In this document: positions 14,679 through 27,359 of the stretch, piece by piece | Position numbering within the stretch: position 1 is the first letter of the stretch | Layout of the letters: the number at the start of each line of letters is the position of its first letter | Translations under genes and position numbers: made by a program | From: JAWLGW01 sp964569055 | GTDB lineage: Bacteria > Planctomycetota > J058 | Length of the DNA stretch: 28,672 bases | NCBI GenBank assembly: GCA_964569055.1 | Contig: CAZMSZ010000050.1 | Span: 1 to 28,672, forward strand | Direction of reading: 5' to 3' | Notes under the pieces: generated by a model | What the model was told of the DNA's origin: nothing | The model's database searches: none | The model's input: only the letters and a program-made list of their open reading frames with translations

Positions 14679-17600
14679 TCAGCGGCCGGGCTCGGGCCGA
14701 AGCTCGAGGCGCGGGCCGCGGTGCTCGAGCCCGCCGCCGCGGACGAGGGCCGGCTCGCCCCGGAGCACGTAGACCCGCCGCTTCCCGTCGAAGTCGAGCG
14801 CGCGGCCGCGGGCGGTGAACCCGTCCGCGCTGAGCTCGACCCCGTCGCCCGCCTCGAACGCGGAGAGGACGCGCAGGACCAGGGCCTCGGGCGGCTCGGC
14901 CGGTCGCGGGCCCGCTTCGAGCTCGGACACGGAGAGGCGCCCCTTGGCCCAGGGCGCGCGGGCCCGCGCCGGCCCCGCCTCGGGCCGCAGGAGCGTGGCG
15001 TCCCACCCGCCGCGGAGCTCGAACCCGAGGCGACCCTGCTCGTCCTCGCCCGCGCCGCTCAGCGCGCCCGCCTGGAGCGTGATCCGCTGCAGCGGTTCGG
15101 CCCCGGGCCGCGCGGCGGGCGCCGTGAGGTGCAGCTCGATCCCAGCGTCGCCGCCGCAGGCGAAGGCCCCCAGGCGCGGGCGCGCTGGCTGCGGGTCCTC
15201 GGCCGGCGCGGGGCGCGGCTCGGCGGCGGCCTCGGGCACGGCCGGGGGCAGCAGCTCCGCCCGAGCCCAGGCGCAGCGGACCTCGCCGGCTCCCTTCTCG
15301 TCCGACGCGCTCAGGCGCACCTCGCCCTCGAGCGAGACCGCGAGCGGCGCCGCGGGTCCGGCGGCGGGGTCGCGCGCCAGGTGGATCGCGCGGGCCTCCG
15401 CCCGCACGCCGCGCCGCTCGACGTGCGCGGGCGGCGCGCCGGCGGCGGCCTCGATCAGGGCGCGCCCGGCCTCGCGCTCGTAGCGCACGCGGTTGCCGCC
15501 GGCCGCCAGGTCGGGCCCCTCGAGCGTCACGCGCGCCCGCTCGTCACCGCCCAGCTCGAGCGCGGTGAACGCCTCGGGCCAGGCGAACAGGGTCGCCTGC
15601 CACTCCTCCAGCCCGCGCGCGCGCGCCTCGCGGCGCCGCTCCTGGTCGCGGCGCCACACCTCGGGGTCGCTGGCGATCACCGCCTCGGCCCACGCGCCGC
15701 GCGCCACGTAGCGCTCGACGGGCGGCGCGGGCTCCCCGGGTCGAGGACGCGGCGCCCGCTCGAGCGTGGCGACCACGTCCTGCTCGAGGCGCAGCGCGCC
15801 CGTCGCGGGCGCGTAGCGGGCGCGCGCGGCCGCGAAGCTCGCCTCGCCGAGCGTGACCTCCGCCGGGGCGCCTTCGAGGTGCGCCCGACCTTCGGCTCGG
15901 TCCCAGCGCAGGCGAGCGCCCTGCACGCTCCTGCGGCGGCGGCGATCCTCGGGCGGCCCCTCGCGGCGAGCGGTGAAGTCCCGGGCCTCGGCCTCGATCA
16001 GGACCTCCTCCCAGGCGGGCGCCTCGGCGTCGAGCGCGGTGACGTCGATCCGGCCCTCGAAGCGGGCGGCGCGCCCCCACCAGGGGGCCGCCCGTCGGCC
16101 GCGTTCGAGGCCCGCCAAGCGGCCCTCGAGCCGCTCGGCCGTGACGTCGCCGTGGGTAGGTCGGCCGCCTGGGTCGAGCGCCGCCGCGTACTCGAGCCGC
16201 GCGGCGCGCAGGAGACCGGGGCCTTCCTCCGGCGCGGCCTCGAGGTCGATCGCCTCGCACGTGCGCAGCAGGTCGGGCCCGTCCCGTGACGCCCCGGGCC
16301 CGGCGGACTCGGCCGCCACCAGCGAGAGGGCGCGGGCGCGCCCGCGCCAGCGCGCGCGCCGCGCGCCCTGCGGCGAGCCGGGCTCGGCCGCGCCGAACAG
16401 CACGGGGCGCTCCTCGCCCGCGGCGCCCGTGGGATCCCGGGCCTCGGCCCGCAGGCGCGCCTCGGGCTGGCCGCCCGGGAGGACGGCGTGCTCTCGGGTG
16501 AGCACCAGCTCGGGCGCCGCGAGGAGGAGCGCCTCGTGCTCTTCCTCCAGGCGCGCGGGCGCACCGACCAGCGCGACGCGCTCGGCCTCGGCGTCGAACG
16601 CGACCCGCTCCGCCGCGGCGCGCAGCGCGAGGGGCGGGGCGGGCACGAGCTGGCTCACGCCCGCCATGCCGCCCAGCGCGACCGCCCCGGGCAAGGGGAC
16701 CCGCGGGCGATCGAGCCGGGCCAGCACGCCGCCCTCGAGCTCGCCCGAGGTCAGCTGCCAGCCCCAGCCGGGGAAGGCGCCGCCCAGGCCGCCCAGCGCG
16801 ATCCGGGCGCCGAGCGGGCGGCGGCGCGCGACGAGGTGGACGGCGTCCGCGCGCAGCCGTCCGGGCGCGAGGCCGGCGCTCGCGACCGCGAGCTGCTCGC
16901 CGAACAGCTCGAGCGCCGCGGGCCCGGCCGCCCGCGCGCGGTCCGCGGCGAGCGCGGGGTGGGGCCGGCCCGCGGGCCCGCGCTGCGCGCGCAGCTCGAG
17001 CCGGCGCAGGGTTCCGCTCCAGGCCGTCCCGCGCAGCCAGGCGGGCCCGGTGAGCGTGCTCGAGCTCACGCGGATCGGCTCGCGCAGCGTGGCGGTCAGC
17101 GGCTCGCCGTGCGCCTCGAGGCCGCCGGCGTGGATCGTCCAGCGCCCGCCGAGGAGGGGCGCGCTCAGCTCGATCGTGAGCGGCTCGCGCGCGATCGCGC
17201 GGGCCGTGGCCAGCTCGAGCGCGCCGCTGTCGGCCTCGCGCCGGATCCACACGGTCAGGTCGTCGCCGCGTGCGCGCGTGTGCGGGGCCTCGAGCTCGAC
17301 CTCGCCCCGGAGCGCGAGCGAGATCCAGCCCTCCTCGCCCTCGCCCAGCGGCGGGAGCTGGACGCGCGCGCGCCGCGCGCGCAGGCTCACGGCGACCGCG
17401 CCGTCCTCGAACAGCTCGAGCACCGGGCGCTCGAGGTGGTGCGTCAGCACGTCCTCGTCGCCGCTGACGCGATCGCCTCGCAGCCGCCACAGGAGCTCGC
17501 CGCCGAGGTCGCGCTGCTCGGCGAGCAGCGCGCCGTCGGCGCGGCCGAGCCGCACCGAGGCGCCGGAGCTGGGGGTCTCGACCTCCACGCGCAGGGCGGC

Positions 17601-17690
17601 CGGGTCCCACACGCCGGTCGCGAGCGGCGCGATCAGGGCCAGCGTCGCCGCGAGCGAGAGGGAGCCCAGGAGCGCGCGCGCGGACGGCAT
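14679..17690 (-). CDS. Giant LptC/LptA (OstA)-like envelope protein
   Basis: A 1003-residue protein from the ATG at 17690. The N-terminal hydrophobic segment LLGSLSLAATLALIAPLATG acts as an anchor or signal. Residues of roughly 30-200 follow an LptC-like plan: LLWRLRGDRVSG, VLELFEDGAVAVSLRARRARV, ISLALRGEVELEAPHTRARGDDLTVWI. The rest repeats OstA/LptA-type strands many times: AERVAFDAEAERVALVGAPARL, ARARYAPATGALRLEQDV, GNRVRYEREAGRALIE, and a final RALDFDGKRRVYVLRG. In that family, extended beta-jellyroll chains bind and carry LPS across the periplasm. The length is several times that of LptC or LptA, suggesting a long periplasm-spanning bridge. The frame continues upstream of 17690, but that part overlaps the divergent gene's leader and looks noncoding. 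Alternative: an AsmA- or TamB-like bridge protein. Confidence 0.65.
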   Translation of the reverse strand: MPSARALLGSLSLAATLALIAPLATGVWDPAALRVEVETPSSGASVRLGRADGALLAEQRDLGGELLWRLRGDRVSGDEDVLTHHLERPVLELFEDGAVAVSLRARRARVQLPPLGEGEEGWISLALRGEVELEAPHTRARGDDLTVWIRREADSGALELATARAIAREPLTIELSAPLLGGRWTIHAGGLEAHGEPLTATLREPIRVSSSTLTGPAWLRGTAWSGTLRRLELRAQRGPAGRPHPALAADRARAAGPAALELFGEQLAVASAGLAPGRLRADAVHLVARRRPLGARIALGGLGGAFPGWGWQLTSGELEGGVLARLDRPRVPLPGAVALGGMAGVSQLVPAPPLALRAAAERVAFDAEAERVALVGAPARLEEEHEALLLAAPELVLTREHAVLPGGQPEARLRAEARDPTGAAGEERPVLFGAAEPGSPQGARRARWRGRARALSLVAAESAGPGASRDGPDLLRTCEAIDLEAAPEEGPGLLRAARLEYAAALDPGGRPTHGDVTAERLEGRLAGLERGRRAAPWWGRAARFEGRIDVTALDAEAPAWEEVLIEAEARDFTARREGPPEDRRRRRSVQGARLRWDRAEGRAHLEGAPAEVTLGEASFAAARARYAPATGALRLEQDVVATLERAPRPRPGEPAPPVERYVARGAWAEAVIASDPEVWRRDQERRREARARGLEEWQATLFAWPEAFTALELGGDERARVTLEGPDLAAGGNRVRYEREAGRALIEAAAGAPPAHVERRGVRAEARAIHLARDPAAGPAAPLAVSLEGEVRLSASDEKGAGEVRCAWARAELLPPAVPEAAAEPRPAPAEDPQPARPRLGAFACGGDAGIELHLTAPAARPGAEPLQRITLQAGALSGAGEDEQGRLGFELRGGWDATLLRPEAGPARARAPWAKGRLSVSELEAGPRPAEPPEALVLRVLSAFEAGDGVELSADGFTARGRALDFDGKRRVYVLRGEPALVRGGGLEHRGPRLELRPEPGR

Positions 17691-17841
17691 GGGCCCAGGG
17701 TAGCCCGCGAGGGCGGCGGCGGTGTCAAGCCGTGTCAACGTCTTCGGGCGTGCGCCCGGCGCGCCGCCGGCGCCCGGCGTCGAGTTGCGACGCGGCGCCG
17801 GCGCGCGCCTCGCGGGCACGGCGCTCGCGCCGCCGAGCGCC

Positions 17842-18648
17842 GTGAGCCCCGACCCCGTCGCGCTCCGCGCCCCACACCGCCCGCCGCCGGCGCTCGCCCC
17901 CGGGCCGCCCAACGCGACGGCGATCGCGCGGCGCGTGGACCACCGGCCCTGGCCGCTCCCGCGCGAGCCGTGGCTGGTGCTGCAGAGCTGGCGCGACGTG
18001 CTGTTCGCCCACTGGCCCGTCCCGGCCGAGCGGCTGCGCCCGCTGGTGCCGCGCGAGCTGGTGCTCGACCTGTTCGAGGGGGTCGCGTTCGTGGCGCTGA
18101 CGCCGCTGCGGATCACCCGCCTCCGCCCCCGGTTCTTGCCCGAGCTGCCGGGGCTCGAGTTCCCCGAGCTGAACCTCCGCACCTACGTCCGCTGCGGCGA
18201 GCGGCGGGGCGTGTACTTCTTCAGCCTGGACGCCGCGAGCTGGCTGGCCGTGCTGGCGGCGCGCCTGGTGTACGCGCTGCCCTACTACCGGGCCGAAATG
18301 AACGTCGCCCCGCGCGCCGGCTGGTTCCGCTTCACCAGCCGCCGCCTCGCCCGCCCGGCCGAGCTCGACCTGCGCTTCCGCCCCGAGGGGCCGGCGTTCC
18401 GGGCAGAGCCCGGCACGCTGGACGAGTTCCTGATCGAGCGCTACGCCCTGTTCACCGTCCCGCGCCCGGGGAAGGTCGTGCGCACGGACATCCACCACCT
18501 CCCCTGGGAGCTGCACCGCGCCGAGGCGCAGGTCGCGACCGAGACGGTGGCCGCCGCGCACGAGATCGAGCTGAGCGGCCCGCCGCCGCTCCTGCACTAC
18601 GCCCCGCGCCAGGACACGCTGATCTACCGGCCGCGCCGGGTGGGGTGA
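17842..18648 (+). CDS. DUF2071 (YqjF-like) family protein
   Basis: A cytoplasmic protein of 268 residues. Core motifs of the family are clear: PWLVLQSWRDVLFAHWPVP, then RLRPLVPRELVLDLFEG, FVALTPLRITRLRPR, ELNLRTYVRCGERRGVYFF and LPYYRAEM. The C-terminus HYAPRQDTLIYRPRRV is also family-typical. No enzymatic role is established for the family. The start is uncertain. The frame is open back to a GTG at 17722, but that leader is Pro/Ala-rich and falls in the space before the divergent gene. I chose the GTG at 17842. A GTG at 17935, just before DHRPWPLPREPW, would give the usual domain boundary. No strong ribosome binding site decides between them. Confidence 0.85.
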   Translation: MSPDPVALRAPHRPPPALAPGPPNATAIARRVDHRPWPLPREPWLVLQSWRDVLFAHWPVPAERLRPLVPRELVLDLFEGVAFVALTPLRITRLRPRFLPELPGLEFPELNLRTYVRCGERRGVYFFSLDAASWLAVLAARLVYALPYYRAEMNVAPRAGWFRFTSRRLARPAELDLRFRPEGPAFRAEPGTLDEFLIERYALFTVPRPGKVVRTDIHHLPWELHRAEAQVATETVAAAHEIELSGPPPLLHYAPRQDTLIYRPRRVG

Positions 18649-18654
18649 GGCGCG

Positions 18655-18698
18655 CCCGCGCTCACGCGCCGAGCTGCCCGCGCTCACGCGCCGAGCTG
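18655..18698. repeat. Perfect 22-bp tandem duplication
   Basis: A 22-base unit beginning CCCGCGCTCACGCGCC lies twice head to tail at 18655-18676 and 18677-18698. The second copy contains the stop codon and last codons (LGA) of the minus-strand Uma2 gene. The first lies in the 35-base space after the DUF2071 stop. Confidence 0.95.
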
Positions 18699-19427
18699 AT
18701 CGAGCTCGCTCCACAGCGCGTCGAGGTCGAGCTCGAACCCGCCAAGCACCTCGGAGCGGACGCGCCCGCCGAGGGCTGGCCGCAGCTCGTGGACGATCGG
18801 CTCGCCGAGCGTGAGCGCCGTTCCCTCGAGCGACGTCCATCCCGCCGTGCGGCGGCCAAGGAGCAGGCCCGAGCGGGGCGGCAGCCCGAGCGGCTTGCGC
18901 GTCGCGTTCAGGAGCCACAGCTCGTCGACCCCGTCGTCGAGGAAGGTCCGCCAGCGATCGACCGCGTCGGCCCGACCCTGCCCGAGGTCGGAGCGCCAGG
19001 TCTTGGGCGAGAGGAGCTCGACCACGACCCGCAAGCCGTCGGGCGTGAACACCCCGTATTCGGGGTCGGGGGCGGCCGGCTGGCCAGCCACCACCCGCGG
19101 CACGCGGTCGAACACGCCGACGTCGGGCGCCAGCGTCTTCAGCCCGTGGCGCGACTCGGGCAGCCGCTCACCGCGCAGGGACCCGATCGGATCGAACGCG
19201 ATCGCCGGCTCGGGCAGGACGCGCCACGGGCGGGGCAGGGCGCGGATCAGGAGCTCGGCCACCGCCCCCAGCGGGAACCGGTGACCCTGGGCGGACTCCG
19301 GGCTCATGCGGGTGAGCCTCCCCTCGTCGTCGCGGTCGTACCGCTCGTCGCCCGGAGGGAGCGCCAGGAAGTCGTGGAGCGCGATCGGCTCCCCCAGGCG
19401 GTGCTCGGACGTCTGCAGCTCGTTCAT
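18684..19427 (-). CDS. Uma2-family (PD-(D/E)XK fold) protein
   Basis: A 247-residue protein of the Uma2/DUF820 restriction-endonuclease-like family, common and multicopy in planctomycetes, cyanobacteria and myxobacteria. Visible parts: the N-terminal LHDFLALPPGDERYD with RLTRMSPESAQGHRF; LAPDVGVF (99-106, the PD motif); RVVVELLSPKTWRSDLG (133-149, the acidic EhLSP motif); and GVDELWLLN (166-174). The Lys that normally follows in the D-x-G-x-K helix appears to be replaced by Arg (DRWRTFLDDGV), with extra residues before it, so catalytic ability is in doubt. The start ATG at 19427 begins MNELQTSEHRLGEP. The biological role of the family is unknown. Confidence 0.88.
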   Translation of the reverse strand: MNELQTSEHRLGEPIALHDFLALPPGDERYDRDDEGRLTRMSPESAQGHRFPLGAVAELLIRALPRPWRVLPEPAIAFDPIGSLRGERLPESRHGLKTLAPDVGVFDRVPRVVAGQPAAPDPEYGVFTPDGLRVVVELLSPKTWRSDLGQGRADAVDRWRTFLDDGVDELWLLNATRKPLGLPPRSGLLLGRRTAGWTSLEGTALTLGEPIVHELRPALGGRVRSEVLGGFELDLDALWSELDQLGA

Positions 19428-19607
19428 GCTGGTCCTAACAGAGCCCGAATGCCACCGGTCGTCACCGACAGGCCCGCCGCACTCAGCTTAGCTCGTGCCC
19501 ACACGCGCGCGAAGCGGTGGACTTCGCGAGGCCGGTCGGGGGAGCGTCGCTGCACGCCGCCCGCGCGCGAAGTACCCTCGCCGCATGCGAACGGCGGAGC
19601 GAGGTCC

Positions 19608-20399
19608 GTGAGCGACGCGCGCCTGCGCGAGCTGGAGCGCCGGTGGCGCGAGGAGGGCTCGCCGGTGGACGGCGGGGCCTTCCTGCGGGAGCGCCTCCGC
19701 CGCGGCGACCTGACGCTCGCGCGGCTCGAGCTGGCGGCCTACTGCGGGGACGAGGCGGCGCTGCGCGCGCTCGACGGCGCGATCGAGCCGTACACGGCGC
19801 GCGCGCCGGGCTACTTCTTGCACCTCATGCCCGGCCAGGGCGGGGTGCCCCACGTCGCGTTGGCCGCGGCGGAGGTCGCGCTCCCCGTGTGGGAGCGCGC
19901 CGCGCCGGACCAGACCTGGATGCGGGTGGGCCTGGAGGGCGCCAGGCGGCGCCTCGAGGCGAGCTCGTCGGCTCGTCCCGTCCGACCGTATCGGCCGCCT
20001 CGCCGATATCGCCGCGGCCGCCGGTATCGGCCCGCGCTCTCCGTGACGGAGCGCGCGATCCGCTGGCTCGAGGCACGCGACCCAGTGTGCAGGCGAGCGC
20101 TCGCGGGATCCGCGTGTGAGGCCGCGGTGAGCGCTGCCATCTACGCCCGCCAGTCCGTCGCATGCGTCGTGCGCGGCGATCACCGGGGCGCGCTCGACAA
20201 GGCGTCCAACGCCTTGGACGAGGCCACGCTGGCCCGCGCCGATCGGCCGGACGAGCTTCGCGAGGTCCGCCGCAGGATCCGTCTGTACGATCCGACTCCG
20301 GACAGCCGCGCCGCGCAGGCTGCTTGGACCGAGGCCACAGGGCCGATGCTCGAGCTCGTCACCGCGCGCCTGCGCGCCTGGGCGTTGGCCGTGACCTGA
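19608..20399 (+). CDS. Uncharacterised helical protein with RELERRWRE-type N-terminal motif
   Basis: A 263-residue protein from a GTG at 19608, preceded by GCGAGG. Residues 6-52 read RELERRWREEGSPVDGGAF ... RERLRRGDLTLARLELAAYCGDEAA. This helix-turn-helix motif recurs in many uncharacterised planctomycetal and myxobacterial proteins (related to the TIGR02996-type companion domain, in my recollection). Residues 122-142 are an Arg/Tyr/Pro stretch (PYRPPRRYRRGRRYRP), coinciding with an inverted repeat in the DNA. The C-terminal half (LSVTERAIRWLEARDP, AVSAAIYARQSVA) is again helical with an Ala/Arg bias. There are no catalytic motifs and no signal peptide. The neighbours are unrelated. I cannot assign a function. 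Confidence 0.8.
   Translation: MSDARLRELERRWREEGSPVDGGAFLRERLRRGDLTLARLELAAYCGDEAALRALDGAIEPYTARAPGYFLHLMPGQGGVPHVALAAAEVALPVWERAAPDQTWMRVGLEGARRRLEASSSARPVRPYRPPRRYRRGRRYRPALSVTERAIRWLEARDPVCRRALAGSACEAAVSAAIYARQSVACVVRGDHRGALDKASNALDEATLARADRPDELREVRRRIRLYDPTPDSRAAQAAWTEATGPMLELVTARLRAWALAVT
20003..20030. repeat. Imperfect palindrome inside the 19608-20399 gene
   Basis: CCGATATCG (20003-20011) and CGGTATCGG (20022-20030) are near inverted copies around a GCCGCGGCCGC centre. A further GTATCGG lies at 19988-19994. Together they encode the Arg/Tyr-rich linker, which suggests an inserted or expanded repeat. Confidence 0.6.
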
Positions 20400-20429
20400 G
20401 CGCCCGAGGGTGCGCGGAGTCGGAGTGGA

Positions 20430-20559
20430 GGAAATATGAAATATCAACAGGAAACGGGAACTGAGGAATGAGGAATTGCTATCGCTGGGCGGGGCGGTCT
20501 CGGCGACAGCCGTTCTGGGATTCCTAATTCCTCATTCCCTGTTGATATTTCATATTTCC
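20430..20559. repeat. AT-rich 130-nt inverted-repeat element between convergent genes
   Basis: Perfect 22-bp arms lie at 20430-20451 and 20538-20559; the left begins GGAAATATGAAATATCAACA. A second perfect 13-bp pair is inside them (GGAATGAGGAATT at 20465-20477, complement at 20526-20538). The remaining middle, GCTATCGCTGG ... CGGCGACAGC, forms an imperfect stem, so the whole element can fold into one long hairpin with a 13-base bulge on the left. The AT content contrasts strongly with the surroundings. Its position between the stops at 20399 and 20604 fits a mobile repeat or a bidirectional terminator. Confidence 0.85.
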
Positions 20560-20603
20560 ATGCAGGGCTCACGTCACCTGCACCCGAATCGGATCGCCCG
20601 GCC

Positions 20604-25676
<5,073 letters not shown>

Positions 25677-25747
25677 GGCGGGAGCATACGCGGCGCGGGC
25701 CCGATCGCGCTCGCGCCGGGCGGCACTTGCGCGCATCATGGGCCGCC
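25677..25747. promoter_or_regulatory. Shared 71-bp intergenic region of two divergent kinase genes
   Basis: Only 71 bases separate the divergent ATGs at 25676 and 25748, so both promoters must sit here or inside the genes. I see no clear -10/-35 pair or Shine-Dalgarno. Neither kinase has a strong ribosome binding site. Confidence 0.5.
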
Positions 25748-27304
25748 ATGAGCTCCACGGGCGGACTGTTCGGGCGGATCGCGCTGGAGAAGGGGCTGCT
25801 GGCCGAGCGGGACCTCCTGCGCGCGCTGCGCGCCCAGGAGGAGCTGCGCGCCTTCGGGCTCGACCGCCCGCTGGGCGAGGTGCTCGTCGCCGACGGGGCG
25901 CTCTCGCCGCGCGAGGTGCGGCGGCTGCTCCGGCTGCAGCGGCTCAACGAGGGGCGGGCGCGCGCCAAGCGGTTCGGGCGGGTGGCCGTGCGCAACGGCC
26001 TGATCGACGAGGCGCAGCTCTCGGCCGCGCTGGCGACCGCGCGGGCCGAGGAGTTCGCGCGCCCGCTGGGCGAGGTGCTGGTGGCGAGCGGCGCGCTGAG
26101 CGCGCGGGCGGCGGCCGCGATCGAGCGCGCGCTCGCGACGCGCGGGCCGCGGGCCGAGGCGGAGCCCGCACAGGAGGAGAGCGAGCACGCCCCCACGATC
26201 CGGCTCGACATGGTGGCCGTGCTCGCCGACGCGATCGCCGACCCCGAGGCGGAGACGCTGCGGCTCGACGGGGTGGACCCGCTCCCGAGCGTGCTCGTGG
26301 ACGATGAGGGCTGGCGGGAGGACCTGCTGTTCGCGGCGGTCGCCCTGCGCGAGGGGCGGGTGCTGATCCCCGAGCTCGAGCGCGCGCTGCAGGAGCAGCG
26401 GCGGCACTCGCGCCCGCCGCGGCTGCGCGACGTCCTCACCGAGCGCGGCGTGCTCTCACCCGCGCAGGCCGAGGCGCTCGTCCGCGCGGTGGAGGACGGC
26501 CGGACCGAGCGGCTGCGGATCCCCGGCTACGCGGTCGTCGACCTGCTCGGGCAGGGCTCGACCAGCCTGGTGCTGCGCGCGCGGCACGAGCTGCTGGGGC
26601 GGGAGGTGGCGATCAAGGTGCTGCGCCACGAGTCCGAGGCGGGCGCGGCCCGCCTGCTCGACGAGGCGCGGCTCACCGCCAGCGTGCAGCACCCCAACCT
26701 GGTCACCCTGTACGAGGTCGGGCAGCTGCAGCAGCGGACGTACTTCGTGATGGAGCTCGTGGACGGGCCGACGCTGCTGGCCGCGATCCGCGAGCGCGGG
26801 CCGCTGCCGGTCCAGGAGGTGCTGCGGCACGCGCGCGACGTGGCGCGCGCGCTCGAGGCGCTCGAGGCGGCGGGGCTGGTGCACCGCGACGTGAAGCCCC
26901 AGAACGTGCTCCTCGCCGCCGGCGGCGCCAAGCTGGCGGACCTCGGGCTGGCGCGCCGCGCCGAGCCGAGCGCCCGCGACGACGCCCGCACGATCGACGG
27001 CACCCCGCACACGATCTCGCCCGAGCAGGCGCGCGGCGAGGCGCTCGACGCCCGCAGCGACCTGTACGGGCTGGGCGCGACCTGCTTCCACGCGCTCACG
27101 GGGACGCCTCCCTTCGACGGCAAGAGCACCCTCGAGATCCTGCGCCGCCACCTCGAGGAGCCCGTCCCCGATCCGCGCGCCCGCCGGGCCGACGTCCCCA
27201 AGCCGGTCGCGGCCTTGATCCGGCGGCTGCTGGCCAAGCGCCCCGCCGACCGACCGTCGGGGCCGGGGGCGCTGGCGGAGGAGCTCGAGGCGCTGCTGGG
27301 CTGA
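25748..27304 (+). CDS. Cytoplasmic Ser/Thr protein kinase with repeated GspE-N-like hairpins
   Basis: A 518-residue kinase from the ATG at 25748. The N-terminal half carries about five copies of a 23-residue helical hairpin of the form LGEVLVxxGxLSxxxxxxLLRLQ, at roughly 8-30, 42-64, 76-98, 107-129 and 226-248. This resembles the T2SS ATPase N-terminal (GspE-N/MshEN) repeat. The kinase domain spans 259-515: glycine loop GQGSTSLV (268-275), Lys290 in VAIK, HRDVKPQN (379-386), DLGLA (398-402, DLG instead of DFG) and SPEQARG (424-430). There is no transmembrane segment, so it is probably cytoplasmic. In other proteins MshEN-like domains can bind cyclic di-GMP, but whether these do is unknown. 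It is transcribed divergently from the WD40 kinase. Confidence 0.93.
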   Translation: MSSTGGLFGRIALEKGLLAERDLLRALRAQEELRAFGLDRPLGEVLVADGALSPREVRRLLRLQRLNEGRARAKRFGRVAVRNGLIDEAQLSAALATARAEEFARPLGEVLVASGALSARAAAAIERALATRGPRAEAEPAQEESEHAPTIRLDMVAVLADAIADPEAETLRLDGVDPLPSVLVDDEGWREDLLFAAVALREGRVLIPELERALQEQRRHSRPPRLRDVLTERGVLSPAQAEALVRAVEDGRTERLRIPGYAVVDLLGQGSTSLVLRARHELLGREVAIKVLRHESEAGAARLLDEARLTASVQHPNLVTLYEVGQLQQRTYFVMELVDGPTLLAAIRERGPLPVQEVLRHARDVARALEALEAAGLVHRDVKPQNVLLAAGGAKLADLGLARRAEPSARDDARTIDGTPHTISPEQARGEALDARSDLYGLGATCFHALTGTPPFDGKSTLEILRRHLEEPVPDPRARRADVPKPVAALIRRLLAKRPADRPSGPGALAEELEALLG

Positions 27305-27320
27305 CTTGGGGTTAGGCGCT

Positions 27321-27339
27321 TCGTAGGGGCGGCCTACGA
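27321..27339 (+). promoter_or_regulatory. Perfect 7-bp inverted repeat before the cupin gene
   Basis: TCGTAGG and CCTACGA pair exactly around a GGCGG spacer, 20 bases before the cupin ATG at 27360 and 16 bases after the kinase stop. It may be an operator, a weak terminator of the kinase transcript, or part of a leader hairpin. Confidence 0.45.
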
Positions 27340-27359
27340 TGGCCGAAGAGGAGCGAGCC

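Noticed and set aside
17722..17841. N-terminal extension of the DUF2071 gene from a GTG at 17722
   Set aside because: The extra residues are Pro/Ala/Arg-rich, unlike the family's N-terminus, and occupy the space needed for promoters of two divergent genes.
17691..18182. Upstream extension of the LptC/LptA-like frame
   Set aside because: It is antisense to the conserved core of DUF2071, while the ATG at 17690 starts a proper hydrophobic signal or anchor segment.
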